Source: Centipeda flueggei ATCC 43531
GTDB lineage: Bacteria; Bacillota; Negativicutes; Selenomonadales; Selenomonadaceae
DNA: 64,000 bases
Direction of reading: 5' to 3'
Assembly (NCBI RefSeq): GCF_000160695.1
Contig: NZ_GG694008.1
Coordinates: 242,902 to 306,901 of the forward strand
Shown: positions 8,701 through 16,597 of the stretch, one piece after another
Layout of the letters: each line of letters opens with the position of its first letter
How positions within the stretch are numbered: position 1 is the stretch's first letter
Notes under the pieces: generated by a model
The model's database searches: none
What the model was told of the DNA's origin: nothing
The model's input: only the letters and a program-made list of their open reading frames with translations
Made by a program: the position numbers and the translations under genes

Positions 8701-8738
8701 AGAAAAAGCAGTTTGTCGATGAGCAGACTGCTTTTTCT
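8701..8738 (+). terminator. Rho-independent terminator after the PTS gene
   Basis: Perfect 12-bp stem AGAAAAAGCAGT / ACTGCTTTTTCT with a 14-base loop and a T-rich descending arm, starting 12 bases after the stop codon. Confidence 0.85.
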
Positions 8739-8772
8739 GTATCATTTGTTACTCACATAGATATGAATGTCT

Positions 8773-8782
8773 GTGGTATAAT
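8773..8782 (+). promoter_or_regulatory. Extended -10 promoter of the MetE-like gene
   Basis: TGTGGTATAAT with -10 TATAAT at 8777-8782; no good -35 at 16-18 bases. A short tandem repeat (CGTACAT twice) follows in the leader. No S-box or T-box leader fits in the 87 bases available. Confidence 0.5.
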
Positions 8783-8825
8783 AACATTGTTTCAATCGTA
8801 CATCGTACATCAGGGGGAAATGACA

Positions 8826-9944
8826 ATGAACCATACAAAAACAAAAGCACCATTTCGCTATGACATTGTGGGGAGCTTTCTGCGCCCCGCCGCACTCATG
8901 AAGACGCGTGAGGCATACGCCGCAGGAAATGCAGGCGCAGAGGAACTGCGTGCAGCGGAGGATGCGGCAATCCGTGACCTCGTCGCAAAGGAGAAGGAGG
9001 TTGGGCTGCGCGCGGTCACGGACGGCGAGTTCCGCCGCCGTTACTGGCATCTGGACTTTCTTGCAACACTGGGCGGCGTCGAAGAGGTCGGTGCATCGCA
9101 TTGGTCGGTCGCGTTCAAGGGCGCACAGCCAAAGGCGGCGACGGTAAAAATTGTGGACAAGGTGGACTTCGGAGCGCATCCGTTCCTCGACCACTTCCGA
9201 TTTTTGAACGGTCTCGCAGGGGATGCCGTCGCAAAGATGACCATCCCCTCGCCCAGCATGCTGCACCTCATCTGCTGCGTGCGTGCGACGGACTACGCGC
9301 CGATTCCGCGCTACGAGAACGAGGATGCGCTCTTTGAGGACATCGCACTCGCCTATCAGAAGGCCATCCGTGCATTCTATGAGGCAGGCTGCCGCTATCT
9401 GCAGCTCGACGATACGTCCTGGGGCGAGTTCTGCGATCCCGAGAAACGTGCCGCATACAAGGCACGCGGCTTCGACCTCGACCGCATCGAGCGTGCCTAC
9501 GTCGCGATGATCAACCGTGCATTGGAGGCAAAGCCTGCGGACATGACGATTACCATGCACATCTGCCGCGGGAATTTCCGCTCAACATGGTTCTCCTCGG
9601 GCGGCTATGAGCCCGTCGCGGAGATTCTCTTCGGCGGCTGCCATGTCGACGGCTTCTTCCTCGAATATGATTCCGACCGTGCAGGCGGGTTTGCCCCCCT
9701 CGACTATATCAAGGATCAGCGCGTCGTCCTCGGACTGGTCACCTCAAAATCGGGCGCGCTCGAAAAGGAGGAGGATATTGTCGCCCGCATCCACGAGGCG
9801 GCGAAGCACGTCCCGCTCGATCAGCTCTGCCTCAGCCCGCAGTGCGGCTTCTCCTCGACCGAAGAGGGAAACCTCCTGACGGAGGAGGAGCAGTGGAACA
9901 AACTGCGCTTTATTAAGGAGATCGCGGAATCCGTCTGGAAGTGA
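8826..9944 (+). CDS. MetE-like cobalamin-independent methyltransferase (YxjG/YxjH type)
   Basis: 372 residues from the ATG at 8826; AGGGGG is 8 bases upstream, whereas an ATG at 8820 would be too close. The protein is a single copy of the MetE C-terminal (beta/alpha)8 domain, the length of Bacillus YxjG/YxjH. Zinc ligands typical of MetE are visible: His and Cys in MHICRGN and the distal Cys in LSPQCGFSS. Such proteins transfer a methyl group to homocysteine or a related thiol; the methyl donor for this short family is not certain because the N-terminal folate half of MetE is missing. Monocistronic, with its own promoter and terminator. Confidence 0.82.
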   Translation: MNHTKTKAPFRYDIVGSFLRPAALMKTREAYAAGNAGAEELRAAEDAAIRDLVAKEKEVGLRAVTDGEFRRRYWHLDFLATLGGVEEVGASHWSVAFKGAQPKAATVKIVDKVDFGAHPFLDHFRFLNGLAGDAVAKMTIPSPSMLHLICCVRATDYAPIPRYENEDALFEDIALAYQKAIRAFYEAGCRYLQLDDTSWGEFCDPEKRAAYKARGFDLDRIERAYVAMINRALEAKPADMTITMHICRGNFRSTWFSSGGYEPVAEILFGGCHVDGFFLEYDSDRAGGFAPLDYIKDQRVVLGLVTSKSGALEKEEDIVARIHEAAKHVPLDQLCLSPQCGFSSTEEGNLLTEEEQWNKLRFIKEIAESVWK

Positions 9945-9962
9945 GCACGTGTGATACAGCAG

Positions 9963-10004
9963 CGGCGGCACATCAGTCATTCGTACCGATGTGCCGCCGT
10001 TTTC
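9963..10004 (+). terminator. Terminator of the MetE-like gene
   Basis: 12-bp perfect stem CGGCGGCACATC / GATGTGCCGCCG, 13-base loop, followed by TTTTCTTT. It lies 10 bases before the end of the convergent ttdB gene. Confidence 0.88.
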
Positions 10005-10013
10005 TTTGCATGT

Positions 10014-10625
10014 TTATTTGATAAACCCAACTTGCTTACAAATTTCTTCGCACGCCTTTTCCTTACGTTCGTTGAAGATCACCTTGTTTTCCTCAAATAG
10101 ATTGCGCCCGTGGCTGTCGATGGAGACGATGAGCGGACCAAACTCCTTCACCTTGCATGTCCAGAGCGTTTCGGGCATCCCAAGGTCGAGCCAGTTCGCG
10201 TCCACGATCTCCTCGACACAGGTTGCGGCGACGACGGCGCAGCCAGCCGGAAAGACGCAGTGGAGCGCCTTATGGTCACGACAGCCACGCATTGTGCCGT
10301 CCTTCATGCCGCCCTTGCCGATGATGAGCCGTACCCCCGTCTCAGCAATAAACGCCTCCTCGAATTTCTCCATGCGCATACTGGTTGTTGGTCCGACCGT
10401 GACCATCTCATATTTTCCCTCACCGCGTTTACGGATGATGGGGCCTGCATGGAGAATGGCACCGTTCTTCACATCGACGGGAAGCTTCCTCCCCTCCTCG
10501 ATGACGCGGCGATGCGCCACGTCACGGCAGGTTGTGAGATACCCGGTGAGGTAGATCACATCACCAACGTTGATGTCCGCGAGATCTTCGGGCTGAATCG
10601 GGGTCGTCAGAACTTTCTTCTCCAT
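10014..10625 (-). CDS. ttdB: L(+)-tartrate dehydratase beta subunit
   Basis: 203 residues. Start [15 protein letters not shown], then [19 protein letters not shown] and [12 protein letters not shown], the features of the swivel (beta) subunit of class I hydro-lyases; the matches recalled from E. coli TtdB run the whole length ([18 protein letters not shown]...IK). With TtdA it dehydrates L-tartrate to oxaloacetate. The start codon overlaps the ttdA stop (TGATG), so the two subunits are co-translated. A two-subunit fumarase is the main alternative, but the neighbouring DASS antiporter and LysR gene favour tartrate. Confidence 0.85.
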   Translation of the reverse strand: MEKKVLTTPIQPEDLADINVGDVIYLTGYLTTCRDVAHRRVIEEGRKLPVDVKNGAILHAGPIIRKRGEGKYEMVTVGPTTSMRMEKFEEAFIAETGVRLIIGKGGMKDGTMRGCRDHKALHCVFPAGCAVVAATCVEEIVDANWLDLGMPETLWTCKVKEFGPLIVSIDSHGRNLFEENKVIFNERKEKACEEICKQVGFIK

Positions 10626-11524
10626 CAGAAATCCACCTCCGCATGCGAGAGAATCTTATAGTCAAGATTCTTGTCAAAGATGATGTGTCCGCGCCGATGC
10701 GACCAGCAGCCGACGTTTACGGCGACGCCGATTACGGACGGATGGCGCGCGCTGTTCTCGATATTCACGCCGAGCACGGAGTGTTTGCCCATGAGTCCCT
10801 GCGGACCAAGCCCGATGGCGTTGATGCCGTCCTCGAGCAGCTGCTCCATCTTAGCGGCACGCGGATTTGGATTGTGTGACCCAATGGGGCGCATGAGTGC
10901 CTTCTTTGAGTGGAGCGCCGCAACCTCGACCGACGTGCCGACACCAACGCCAACGAGCAGCGGCGGGCAGGCATTCAGCCCATAGCTCGTCATAACATCG
11001 AGCACAAAACGTGTCACGCCCTCGTAGCCCTCGCCCGGCATCAGCACCATTGCCTTGCCCGGCAGCGTGCAGCCGCCGCCCGCCATATAGGTATGGATCT
11101 CGATATCGTCACGGTCAGGCACGATCTCCCAAAAAATCGACGGAATCTCTTTGCCGACGTTCTTGCCCGTGTTAAACTCGTCAAACGTCTCCACGGCGTT
11201 GTGTCTGAGAGGCGCGTCCGCCGTCGCCTGTACGACAGCCGCGTGCAGGATCTCCTCCATCTCAGCCATGTACGGGAAGTTCGACCCGCATTTGAGAAAG
11301 AACTGCGCCGCACCCGTATCCTGACAGCTCGGACGGTTCAGCTTTACCGCAAGGTCCTGATTCTTCTCCATCGTCTCATAGATGGACTTCGCCAGTGGTG
11401 CATCCTCCTCGGCGGCAAGTTCCGCAATCTTTGCACGCACATCGTCCGGCAGACGCTTGCCCGTGTACGCCACGAACTTTGCGAGCACATCCGTCATGCG
11501 CGCAGAGGCTTCCACTTTCGTCAT
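10625..11524 (-). CDS. ttdA: L(+)-tartrate dehydratase alpha subunit, iron-sulfur
   Basis: 299 residues, the length of E. coli TtdA. The alpha subunit carries an oxygen-sensitive [4Fe-4S] cluster; the three expected ligand cysteines are in RPSCQDTG (about 66), NACPPLLVG (about 186) and GCWSHRRG (about 274). Other family blocks: [31 protein letters not shown] and [23 protein letters not shown]-like ribosome site directly upstream. Order is ttdT-ttdA-ttdB, while E. coli has ttdA-ttdB-ttdT. The product oxaloacetate would feed reductive succinate or propionate fermentation, which suits an anaerobe; that last step is inference. Confidence 0.87.
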   Translation of the reverse strand: MTKVEASARMTDVLAKFVAYTGKRLPDDVRAKIAELAAEEDAPLAKSIYETMEKNQDLAVKLNRPSCQDTGAAQFFLKCGSNFPYMAEMEEILHAAVVQATADAPLRHNAVETFDEFNTGKNVGKEIPSIFWEIVPDRDDIEIHTYMAGGGCTLPGKAMVLMPGEGYEGVTRFVLDVMTSYGLNACPPLLVGVGVGTSVEVAALHSKKALMRPIGSHNPNPRAAKMEQLLEDGINAIGLGPQGLMGKHSVLGVNIENSARHPSVIGVAVNVGCWSHRRGHIIFDKNLDYKILSHAEVDF

Positions 11525-11559
11525 AGAAATCTCTCCTTTATCCTAATATCAATACACAG

Positions 11560-12960
11560 TTACCAAATTCCGAGGATCTTCCACCAGACGGAGCCGATGC
11601 CGATCCATATAATGATGTTAATGACAGAGCAGACGAAGCCCAGCTTCCACCACTGCCCCTGTGTCACATAGCCCGCACCGAAGTAGATGGGTGCCGAACC
11701 CGTAGAGTAGTGTGTCAGCCCCGCCATGAGGTTCGAGAGGAAGGCGAGCCCAAGTGCCGCAAGATAGGGAGGTGCGCCCGCCGCGACGGCAACGGCGAGA
11801 AATGCCGCGTACATCGCCGTCGCATGCCCCGACAAGCTCGCAAAGCCATAGTGACTGTAGAGATAGACAAGGAAGAGGATGCCGAGGGTCAGCCCCCATG
11901 AGACACCCGTCATCGCCCCCGTAACGCTTGCAGCGAACCACGGGATGAATCCGATCTTGTTCAGTGCACCTGCGAGGCTCACAATGCCGCCCATCCACAT
12001 CATACCGTCCCACGCGCCCTTTTCCCGCAGCACATCCTCCCAGGTGAGGACGCCCGTGAGAAGCATCGCCGTCACACCGAGGAGGGCGGCAATGGTCGCG
12101 TTCACGCCCGTGTAGCCCGACGTGCTCCAGAGGAGGAGCGCACCGACAAAGATGCCGCAGATGATTTTCTCATCCCGCGTCATTGCGCCCATCTCCGTGA
12201 GTTTTTCGCGCGCAAGTGACTGTGCCTCGGGCGTCCTCTGAATCTCGGGCGGATAGAGCTTGTAGAGCACATAGGGCAGAACAACCATCGAGAGCAGGAC
12301 GGGCACGATGCCAGCCATCGCCCAGAGCCCCCACGAGATCTCAAGCCCTGCCGTGTCTCGTGCCAGCTCCGCCATCAGAGGATTCGGGGCGCACGCCGTC
12401 AAAAAGGCGGCGGCGATCGGTGCATCCACCTGAAACGACACGACCAGCAGGAATGCACCAATCTTGCGTGCCGTCGCCCCCGGCTCCGAGCCGAAGACCG
12501 AAGCGAGGCTGCGCACAATGGGAAAGAGAATCCCGCCCGAACGTGCCGTGTTCGACGGCGTTGCAGGCGCGATAATAAAATCACTCAGAACGAGGGTATA
12601 GGCAAGTTTCAGGCTGCTCGACCCGAATTTCAAAATGAGATAATATGCAATCCGTCGCCCCAGCCCCGTCTTGATAAAGCCCTGCGCGAACAAAAACGCC
12701 GACACGATCAGCCAGATCACCGTATTGCTGAAGCCCGCCAGCGCCTCTGCCGGCTTGATCGTATTCGTCAGTGCTGCAAATGTGATTGCTGCGAGCGCGA
12801 CCGTCCCGAGCGGGAACGGCTGCAAAATGAACCCCAGAATCGTACCCGCGAAGATCGCAAACAGATGCCATGCCGCAGGAGTCAGCCCATCGGGTATCGG
12901 CATGAACCAGAGGACGGCAATCAGTCCTGCCGTCAGAAAGCATCGTACTCCCTTACTCAA
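11560..12960 (-). CDS. ttdT: DASS-family dicarboxylate antiporter, probable tartrate/succinate exchanger
   Basis: 466 residues from a TTG at 12960; GGGAGG lies 7 bases upstream, and the ATG at 13014 would put the start on its own ribosome site and inside the promoter region. About 12 membrane segments. DASS/CitT signatures: TPSNTARSGGILFPI and, in the second half, YSTGSAPIYFGAGYV, the two substrate/sodium hairpin regions. In E. coli TtdT exchanges extracellular L-tartrate for internal succinate. Here it is the first gene of the operon ttdT-ttdA-ttdB, divergent from a LysR gene, which supports the same job. Substrate is inferred from context. Confidence 0.8.
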   Translation of the reverse strand: MSKGVRCFLTAGLIAVLWFMPIPDGLTPAAWHLFAIFAGTILGFILQPFPLGTVALAAITFAALTNTIKPAEALAGFSNTVIWLIVSAFLFAQGFIKTGLGRRIAYYLILKFGSSSLKLAYTLVLSDFIIAPATPSNTARSGGILFPIVRSLASVFGSEPGATARKIGAFLLVVSFQVDAPIAAAFLTACAPNPLMAELARDTAGLEISWGLWAMAGIVPVLLSMVVLPYVLYKLYPPEIQRTPEAQSLAREKLTEMGAMTRDEKIICGIFVGALLLWSTSGYTGVNATIAALLGVTAMLLTGVLTWEDVLREKGAWDGMMWMGGIVSLAGALNKIGFIPWFAASVTGAMTGVSWGLTLGILFLVYLYSHYGFASLSGHATAMYAAFLAVAVAAGAPPYLAALGLAFLSNLMAGLTHYSTGSAPIYFGAGYVTQGQWWKLGFVCSVINIIIWIGIGSVWWKILGIW

Positions 12961-13054
12961 AAGAGTTCCCTCCCTTAATGATATATAATACACAGTGGAC
13001 GGTTGTTCGCCCATTCCTCCGAGAGCATCTGCACAGACTCTTTACTTATATTTG

Positions 13055-13084
13055 ATTATACGTTATTCTTTCCTATAAGTCGAA
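13055..13084 (-). promoter_or_regulatory. Promoter of the ttdT-ttdA-ttdB operon
   Basis: Minus strand: -35 TTCGAC (13084-13079), 18 bases, -10 TATAAT (13060-13055). The weak -35 is what one expects for a promoter needing a LysR activator bound upstream. Confidence 0.6.
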
Positions 13085-13106
13085 TACGTAAAATCCTATT
13101 TTATTG

Positions 13107-13122
13107 ATAAGAAAAATCTTAT
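13107..13122. promoter_or_regulatory. Candidate LysR-type operator
   Basis: Perfect palindrome ATAAGA-AAAA-TCTTAT between the divergent LysR gene and the ttd promoter, upstream of the ttd -35 and just upstream of the regulator's own start. This fits both activation of ttdT and autorepression. Spacing is one base longer than the T-N11-A rule, so it is tentative. Confidence 0.45.
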
Positions 13123-13135
13123 ATCGAGGTGCATC

Positions 13136-14053
13136 ATGGAGTTCCGACAGTTCCGCTATATCTTAAAAATTGCCGAGGAGGGCACACTCTCAAGTGCAGC
13201 GAAAAAACTCTACGTCTCACAGCCATCGCTCTCACAGATGCTTGCCGCCCAGGAAAAGAAGATCGGGGCACCGCTTTTCGACCGCGGCGGCACATGCCTC
13301 ACACCAACCGCCGTCGGCAGGCTGTATCTTGAAACAGCGCGCAGCATCATCGCACTCGACGAAGCGTTCCATCAGCAGGTGGACGACTGCATGCGCGGCG
13401 CAGCAGGTAATGTGACGGTTGGGCTGACGCAGTTTCGCAGTACACATCTTCTCGCGCCCATGTTGCCCGCCTTTCGTGCAAAATATCCAAAGATCATGCT
13501 GCATCTTCGCGAGGACACGACCTACCGACTCGAGGAGCTTGCCGAGGCGGGGGAGACGGACTGCATCATTTCGCTGCTGCCCGTAAGCGAGCATCGTTTC
13601 GACTACGATGTGCTCTTCAAGGAGCGGCTTCTGCTCGCACTGCCTCCCGTGCATCCCATAAGCACGGCTCTCGGACTGTTGCCCGGTGACCGTACAGCAC
13701 CGCCAATCGTCCCGCTTGCCGCACTTCGCGACACACCGTTCCTCCTGATGCACCGCGAGCAGAAACTCCATGATACGCTCTTCATGTTCTGTAAGGCGGC
13801 AGGCTTCCTCCCGCAGGTTACGCTTGAGACGCGCAGCATGAACACGGCACATGCGCTTGCGGGCGCAGGACTCGGTGCCGCGATTCTCCCCGAAACACTC
13901 ATTGTCGCTGCACCGCCCGCCAATCCGCCCTGCTACGCTGCCATCGAGGGCGACCCGCACCGCACAATCATCCTTGCCCGTGCAAAGAACCGCTACCTCC
14001 CCCGCGCCGTTGATATTTTTCGAAAGGAACTGCAGGCGTTTTGTGCAAAGTGA
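13136..14053 (+). CDS. ttdR: LysR-family regulator, probable tartrate regulator
   Basis: 305 residues, standard LysR length. An N-terminal winged helix-turn-helix is clear (FRYILKIAEEGTLSSAAKKL ... SQPSLSQMLAAQEKKIG), followed by a linker helix and a periplasmic-binding-like effector domain from about residue 90. GAGGTG lies upstream of the ATG. It is divergent from ttdT-ttdA-ttdB, the same arrangement as ttdR and ttdA in E. coli, so it probably activates that operon with tartrate as inducer. The effector is inferred from position only. Possible self-regulation through the palindrome at 13107-13122. Confidence 0.75.
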   Translation: MEFRQFRYILKIAEEGTLSSAAKKLYVSQPSLSQMLAAQEKKIGAPLFDRGGTCLTPTAVGRLYLETARSIIALDEAFHQQVDDCMRGAAGNVTVGLTQFRSTHLLAPMLPAFRAKYPKIMLHLREDTTYRLEELAEAGETDCIISLLPVSEHRFDYDVLFKERLLLALPPVHPISTALGLLPGDRTAPPIVPLAALRDTPFLLMHREQKLHDTLFMFCKAAGFLPQVTLETRSMNTAHALAGAGLGAAILPETLIVAAPPANPPCYAAIEGDPHRTIILARAKNRYLPRAVDIFRKELQAFCAK

Positions 14054-14057
14054 GGAT

Positions 14058-14099
14058 AAAAAAACTGCTGTACGAAGCTAAAAGATCTTCATACAGCAG
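14058..14099. terminator. Bidirectional terminator between the LysR gene and the rhodanese gene
   Basis: 13-bp stem CTGCTGTACGAAG / CTTCATACAGCAG (one G.U-type mismatch) with a 9-base loop. In the minus direction it ends in seven T, the stronger side, serving the rhodanese gene (and repeat A); in the plus direction the T tract is looser. Confidence 0.8.
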
Positions 14100-14116
14100 C
14101 CTGCTTTAATTTTCCA

Positions 14117-14279
14117 GGAATCCATCACCAACAAGAGAAGCCTTCAGACCCGGCGTGATTTTTTCGTCCGATCATGGTGAAAAACCGGACACGCGGCAAA
14201 GTCTATGTGGGGAATTTCCCACTGAGATGCGGGAAAAAAGATGCGTCAAGACAGCGTGGCTGAATTTATCAGTGCTTCC
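14117..14279 (-). repeat. Dispersed TIR element, copy A
   Basis: 163 bp, inverted relative to copies B, C and D. On the minus strand it begins GGAAGCACTGATAA, three bases after the rhodanese stop codon, and ends TGATGGATTCC. The inner block TCCGGTTTTTCACC ... CGGACGAAAAAATC matches copies B and D. A short palindrome (TGGGGAATTTCCCA) lies inside. See the family finding. Confidence 0.75.
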
Positions 14280-14280
14280 C

Positions 14281-14700
14281 TTACTTCACGACATCCCCAT
14301 GCCAGTTATTGATCCCGCCCATCTCCACAATATGCGTATAACCCATATTCGCAAGCTTCTGCGCCGCCTGCTGACTGCGTGCACCGCTGCGGCAGTAGAC
14401 AAAGATCATCTGATCCTTGTCGGGCAGCTCCTTTGGCGGCACCGTAGTGATGGATTCGTTCGGCACATTGATGGCATGCGGAATATGTCCGCCTGCATAT
14501 TCCCCCGCGGTCCGCACGTCCAAAATAATATAGTTCGTATTCTCCGCCATCATCCGCTGCGCCTCATCGGATGCGACGCGCTGAAATGCTGCCATCGCCT
14601 CTTCCTTTCCCTCCGATGCCGCTGACGACTGTGCTCCGCCGCAGCCGGAGACAGACAACATCAGCATAACGACGAACATCAATACCATCCATATTCTCAT
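14281..14700 (-). CDS. Rhodanese-domain lipoprotein
   Basis: 139 residues. A lipoprotein signal peptide ends in LSVSGC, so the mature protein is probably lipid-anchored on the cell envelope. The rhodanese fold spans about 40-139 with YIILDVRTAGEYAGGHIPHAINVPN and the active-site loop Cys in VYCRSGARS. Rhodanese domains carry a persulfide on this Cys for sulfur transfer or redox roles. Good ribosome site (GAAGGAG) and a strong own promoter. The partner and substrate are unknown. A TSUP (sulfite/sulfur exporter family) gene is nearby at 15553, which could hint at sulfur metabolism, but the genes are not in one operon. Confidence 0.85.
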   Translation of the reverse strand: MRIWMVLMFVVMLMLSVSGCGGAQSSAASEGKEEAMAAFQRVASDEAQRMMAENTNYIILDVRTAGEYAGGHIPHAINVPNESITTVPPKELPDKDQMIFVYCRSGARSQQAAQKLANMGYTHIVEMGGINNWHGDVVK

Positions 14701-14733
14701 CGTATCACTCCTTCAAAATAGATTTGTTCTTTC

Positions 14734-14762
14734 ATTGTAACAGTTATCCAGATTTTTTGCAA
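14734..14762 (-). promoter_or_regulatory. Promoter of the rhodanese gene
   Basis: -35 TTGCAA (14762-14757), 17 bases, -10 TACAAT (14739-14734) preceded by TGT. Confidence 0.75.
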
Positions 14763-14771
14763 CGGTATACG

Positions 14772-14802
14772 AAAAAACCGCCGCACCAGAATGATGCAGC
14801 GG
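14772..14802 (-). terminator. Orphan minus-strand terminator upstream of the rhodanese promoter
   Basis: Stem CCGCTGCA / TGCGGCGG (one G.U pair) followed by six T on the minus strand. No minus-strand gene lies between this site and the terminator at 15469-15513, so it may end a small RNA running antisense to the hic locus, or be a remnant. Confidence 0.55.
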
Positions 14803-14870
14803 CTCTGCGATAACAAACTAACTGTAAAATATATACAAATACATATATCATACTCTTATGAGGTGAGGAT

Positions 14871-15055
14871 ATGACAACGGCGGAACTGCTAAAACTTCTA
14901 AAGAAGAAGGCTGCACCTGCGTCCGAAACGGTGGTCGCCGCGACATATCCCGCAGCCCCATAACGGGAAAACAATTTCCCGTCGGTCGGCACAGCAAAGA
15001 AGAAGTTCCAAACGGCACCCTGCAAAATATTCTCAAATGCGCCGGGCTCAAATAA
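14871..15055 (+). pseudogene. hicA: hicA toxin, frameshifted
   Basis: The ATG at 14871 (GAGGTGAGG upstream) opens MTTAELLKLLKKK, a HicA start, but the frame then runs into an early stop at CCA TAA. One base missing in the A/G tract near 14900-14910 explains it: the -1 frame continues GCTCVRNGGRR ... HSKEEVPNGTLQNILKCAGLK and stops at 15053-15055, an exact HicA-type ending. Intact HicA proteins (about 60 residues) are double-stranded-RNA-binding-fold mRNA interferases with a conserved His near GSH/GGH; here that position reads GGRR. So the toxin is doubly disabled. HicB follows 16 bases later. Confidence 0.8.
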
Positions 15056-15071
15056 TTTGGAGGTGTATCCT

Positions 15072-15425
15072 ATGCAGTATATATACCCTGCACTCTTCAA
15101 AACAGAAGATGACGGCGTCATCGTTACATTCCCGGACCTGGAAGATACGTTTACAGACGGTGAAACGATGCAGGAGGCGTTCGAGAATGCCGAAGATGTG
15201 CTGAACTTGATGCTGTGGAATCGTGAAGAAGAAAACGCGGCGATTCCTCCGCCGTCAACTCAGGAGAAAATTCTAGTGCCGCGGGGAGCTGTTCCGGCGA
15301 TGATTAAGGAAGATACTCTCGGCTATCGCAAGCGCCACGATCAAAAGACCATTCGTCGAAGTGTGACACTTCCACGTTGGCTGGACAGCATAGCACGTGA
15401 GCACATATCAACTTTTCCCAATTGA
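15072..15425 (+). CDS. hicB: HicB antitoxin, C-terminus altered by a frameshift
   Basis: 117 residues from the ATG at 15072 (GGAGG 8 bases upstream). The N-terminal HicB fold is intact: YIYPALFKTEDDGVIVTFPDLEDTFTDG. The C-terminal ribbon-helix-helix begins normally (RRSVTLPRWLDSIAREH) but then reads ISTFPN and stops. One base missing near 15400-15412 would restore INFSQLMQNAIRRECGISR with a stop at 15464-15466, the usual HicB end. So the DNA-binding domain is probably broken. With the toxin already inactive, loss of the antitoxin is tolerated. The protein may still be made. Confidence 0.75.
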   Translation: MQYIYPALFKTEDDGVIVTFPDLEDTFTDGETMQEAFENAEDVLNLMLWNREEENAAIPPPSTQEKILVPRGAVPAMIKEDTLGYRKRHDQKTIRRSVTLPRWLDSIAREHISTFPN

Positions 15426-15468
15426 TGCAAAACGCCATTCGCAGAGAATGCGGCATCAGCAGATAAAG

Positions 15469-15513
15469 AATGCCGTACTGCGGAGCACTAACGCTTCGCA
15501 GTACGGCATTTTT
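15469..15513. terminator. Bidirectional terminator between hicB and the TSUP gene
   Basis: 14-bp perfect stem AATGCCGTACTGCG / CGCAGTACGGCATT, T5 on the plus side. It serves hicB on the plus strand and probably the convergent TSUP gene. Confidence 0.85.
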
Positions 15514-15552
15514 AGCAGTTTCTTTATTCTTCTAACCGCCGGACAGACACTG

Positions 15553-16311
15553 TCAGTGAAACAGAATCATAATCGTACCGCCGATGGTCGGCAGGGCAAC
15601 AATCCAAAAGCGCAAAACAGGCAGAGGTGCGAGATGCGTCAGCTTTGCCCCAACATACGAGCCGAGCGAGAGCGCGACGAGCGTCTGGATGAAAAGCCAC
15701 GGCTCCAGCTGCCCGTAAAGGAGATAGCCGATGCCGCCGCTGACGGAGATCGGCACGATGATCATCATCGTCGTCCCGATCGCCTGCAGAAGCGGCACTC
15801 CGAACACAACCATGAGGGCGATCTGTATGTACGCTGCAGCGCCGATACCGAACGCGCCCGAGAGCACGCCGCAGAGAAAGCCAACCGGCAGTCCGCAGAG
15901 GCAGAGCCGCCGCCCCGTCAAGAGTTCCTCCCGCACATGGATGTGCGCCGAGAGCCACACGGCACGATAGATGCGCAGATAGAGGAGAACCGCACTCGAT
16001 AGAAGCATCACCCCCGTAAACAGGCTGAGGTTCGGTGCCTCCATGTGATTTGAGATCACCGCACCGAGAAGTGCTCCGAGAAGTCCGCCCGCGCCGAGCA
16101 CAGCACCGGTCAGAGGAATGACCTCGTGCTCCCGGTAGTGACTGACCGCTCCTGAGAGCGTCGTGAACGCCATCGAGCCAAGTGCAACGGCAAGGGCCTG
16201 ATGGATCGGCACCCCAAAGCCAACCACGAGGAGTGTGATGATCACGCCGCTGCCGCCCGCCCCGACAAAGCCAATAATACCGCCCATAAGAAGCATCGAT
16301 AAGAAGAGCAT
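15553..16311 (-). CDS. TSUP (TauE/SafE) family membrane exporter
   Basis: 252 residues, about eight membrane segments in two similar halves. The repeated TSUP signature is visible: GIIGFVGAGGSGVIITLLVVGFGVP near the start and GFLCGVLSGAFGIGAAAYIQIALM in the second half. Members export sulfite, sulfoacetate, thiosulfate or other small sulfur/organic anions. GGAGG lies 7 bases before the ATG at 16311. It stands alone between a terminator and the tRNA-Glu pair. Substrate unknown. Confidence 0.85.
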   Translation of the reverse strand: MLFLSMLLMGGIIGFVGAGGSGVIITLLVVGFGVPIHQALAVALGSMAFTTLSGAVSHYREHEVIPLTGAVLGAGGLLGALLGAVISNHMEAPNLSLFTGVMLLSSAVLLYLRIYRAVWLSAHIHVREELLTGRRLCLCGLPVGFLCGVLSGAFGIGAAAYIQIALMVVFGVPLLQAIGTTMMIIVPISVSGGIGYLLYGQLEPWLFIQTLVALSLGSYVGAKLTHLAPLPVLRFWIVALPTIGGTIMILFH

Positions 16312-16349
16312 TCTCCGGCCTCCGCAATCTGTACATCATGGCAGAAAAC

Positions 16350-16374
16350 AAAAAAGGAGCCGCAATCAGCTCCT
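16350..16374 (-). terminator. Terminator of the gltX/tRNA-Glu unit
   Basis: Stem AGGAGC / GCTCCT with an 8-base loop followed by six T on the minus strand, 11 bases after the second tRNA. Confidence 0.85.
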
Positions 16375-16385
16375 ATCCATTCCGA

Positions 16386-16460
16386 TGGTGACGCCTATGG
16401 GATTCGAACCCATGAACCCGCCGTGAGAGGGCGGTGTCTTAACCACTTGACGAAGGCGCC
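16386..16460 (-). tRNA. tRNA-Glu (anticodon CTC), copy 2
   Basis: 75 bases with an encoded CCA. The acceptor stem GGCGCCT/AGGCGTC, D-arm, 5-bp anticodon stem CCGCC/GGCGG with loop CTCTCAC (anticodon CTC) and T-arm GGGTTCGAATCCC are all clear. Identical to the other copy 5 bases away. Confidence 0.95.
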
Positions 16461-16465
16461 GAATT

Positions 16466-16540
16466 TGGTGACGCCTATGGGATTCGAACCCATGAACCCG
16501 CCGTGAGAGGGCGGTGTCTTAACCACTTGACGAAGGCGCC
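16466..16540 (-). tRNA. tRNA-Glu (anticodon CTC), copy 1
   Basis: Identical 75-base copy with encoded CCA, lying 57 bases after the gltX stop. A promoter sits in that gap, so the pair can be made separately from gltX or by read-through. Both copies read GAG; a TTC isoacceptor is not in this window. Confidence 0.95.
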
Positions 16541-16559
16541 ACATATGTGAACAGGTGAT

Positions 16560-16588
16560 ACTATATCATAGGGTATGAGAAAAAGCAA
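16560..16588 (-). promoter_or_regulatory. Promoter of the tRNA-Glu pair
   Basis: -35 TTGCTT (16588-16583), 17 bases, -10 TATAGT (16565-16560), about 19 bases before the first tRNA. Confidence 0.65.
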
Positions 16589-16597
16589 GCAAATTTT

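Noticed and set aside
8739-8825. SAM riboswitch or T-box before the MetE-like gene
   Set aside because: The space between the upstream terminator and the ribosome site is only 87 bases and holds a promoter; no conserved core is present.
10014-11524. Class I fumarase as the identity of the two dehydratase subunits
   Set aside because: Length, motif detail and especially the adjoining DASS antiporter and divergent LysR gene fit TtdA/TtdB better, though fumarase cannot be fully excluded.
14744-15121. Minus-strand 125-codon frame across the hic locus
   Set aside because: It is the complement of the frameshifted hicA and the start of hicB, and crosses a terminator.
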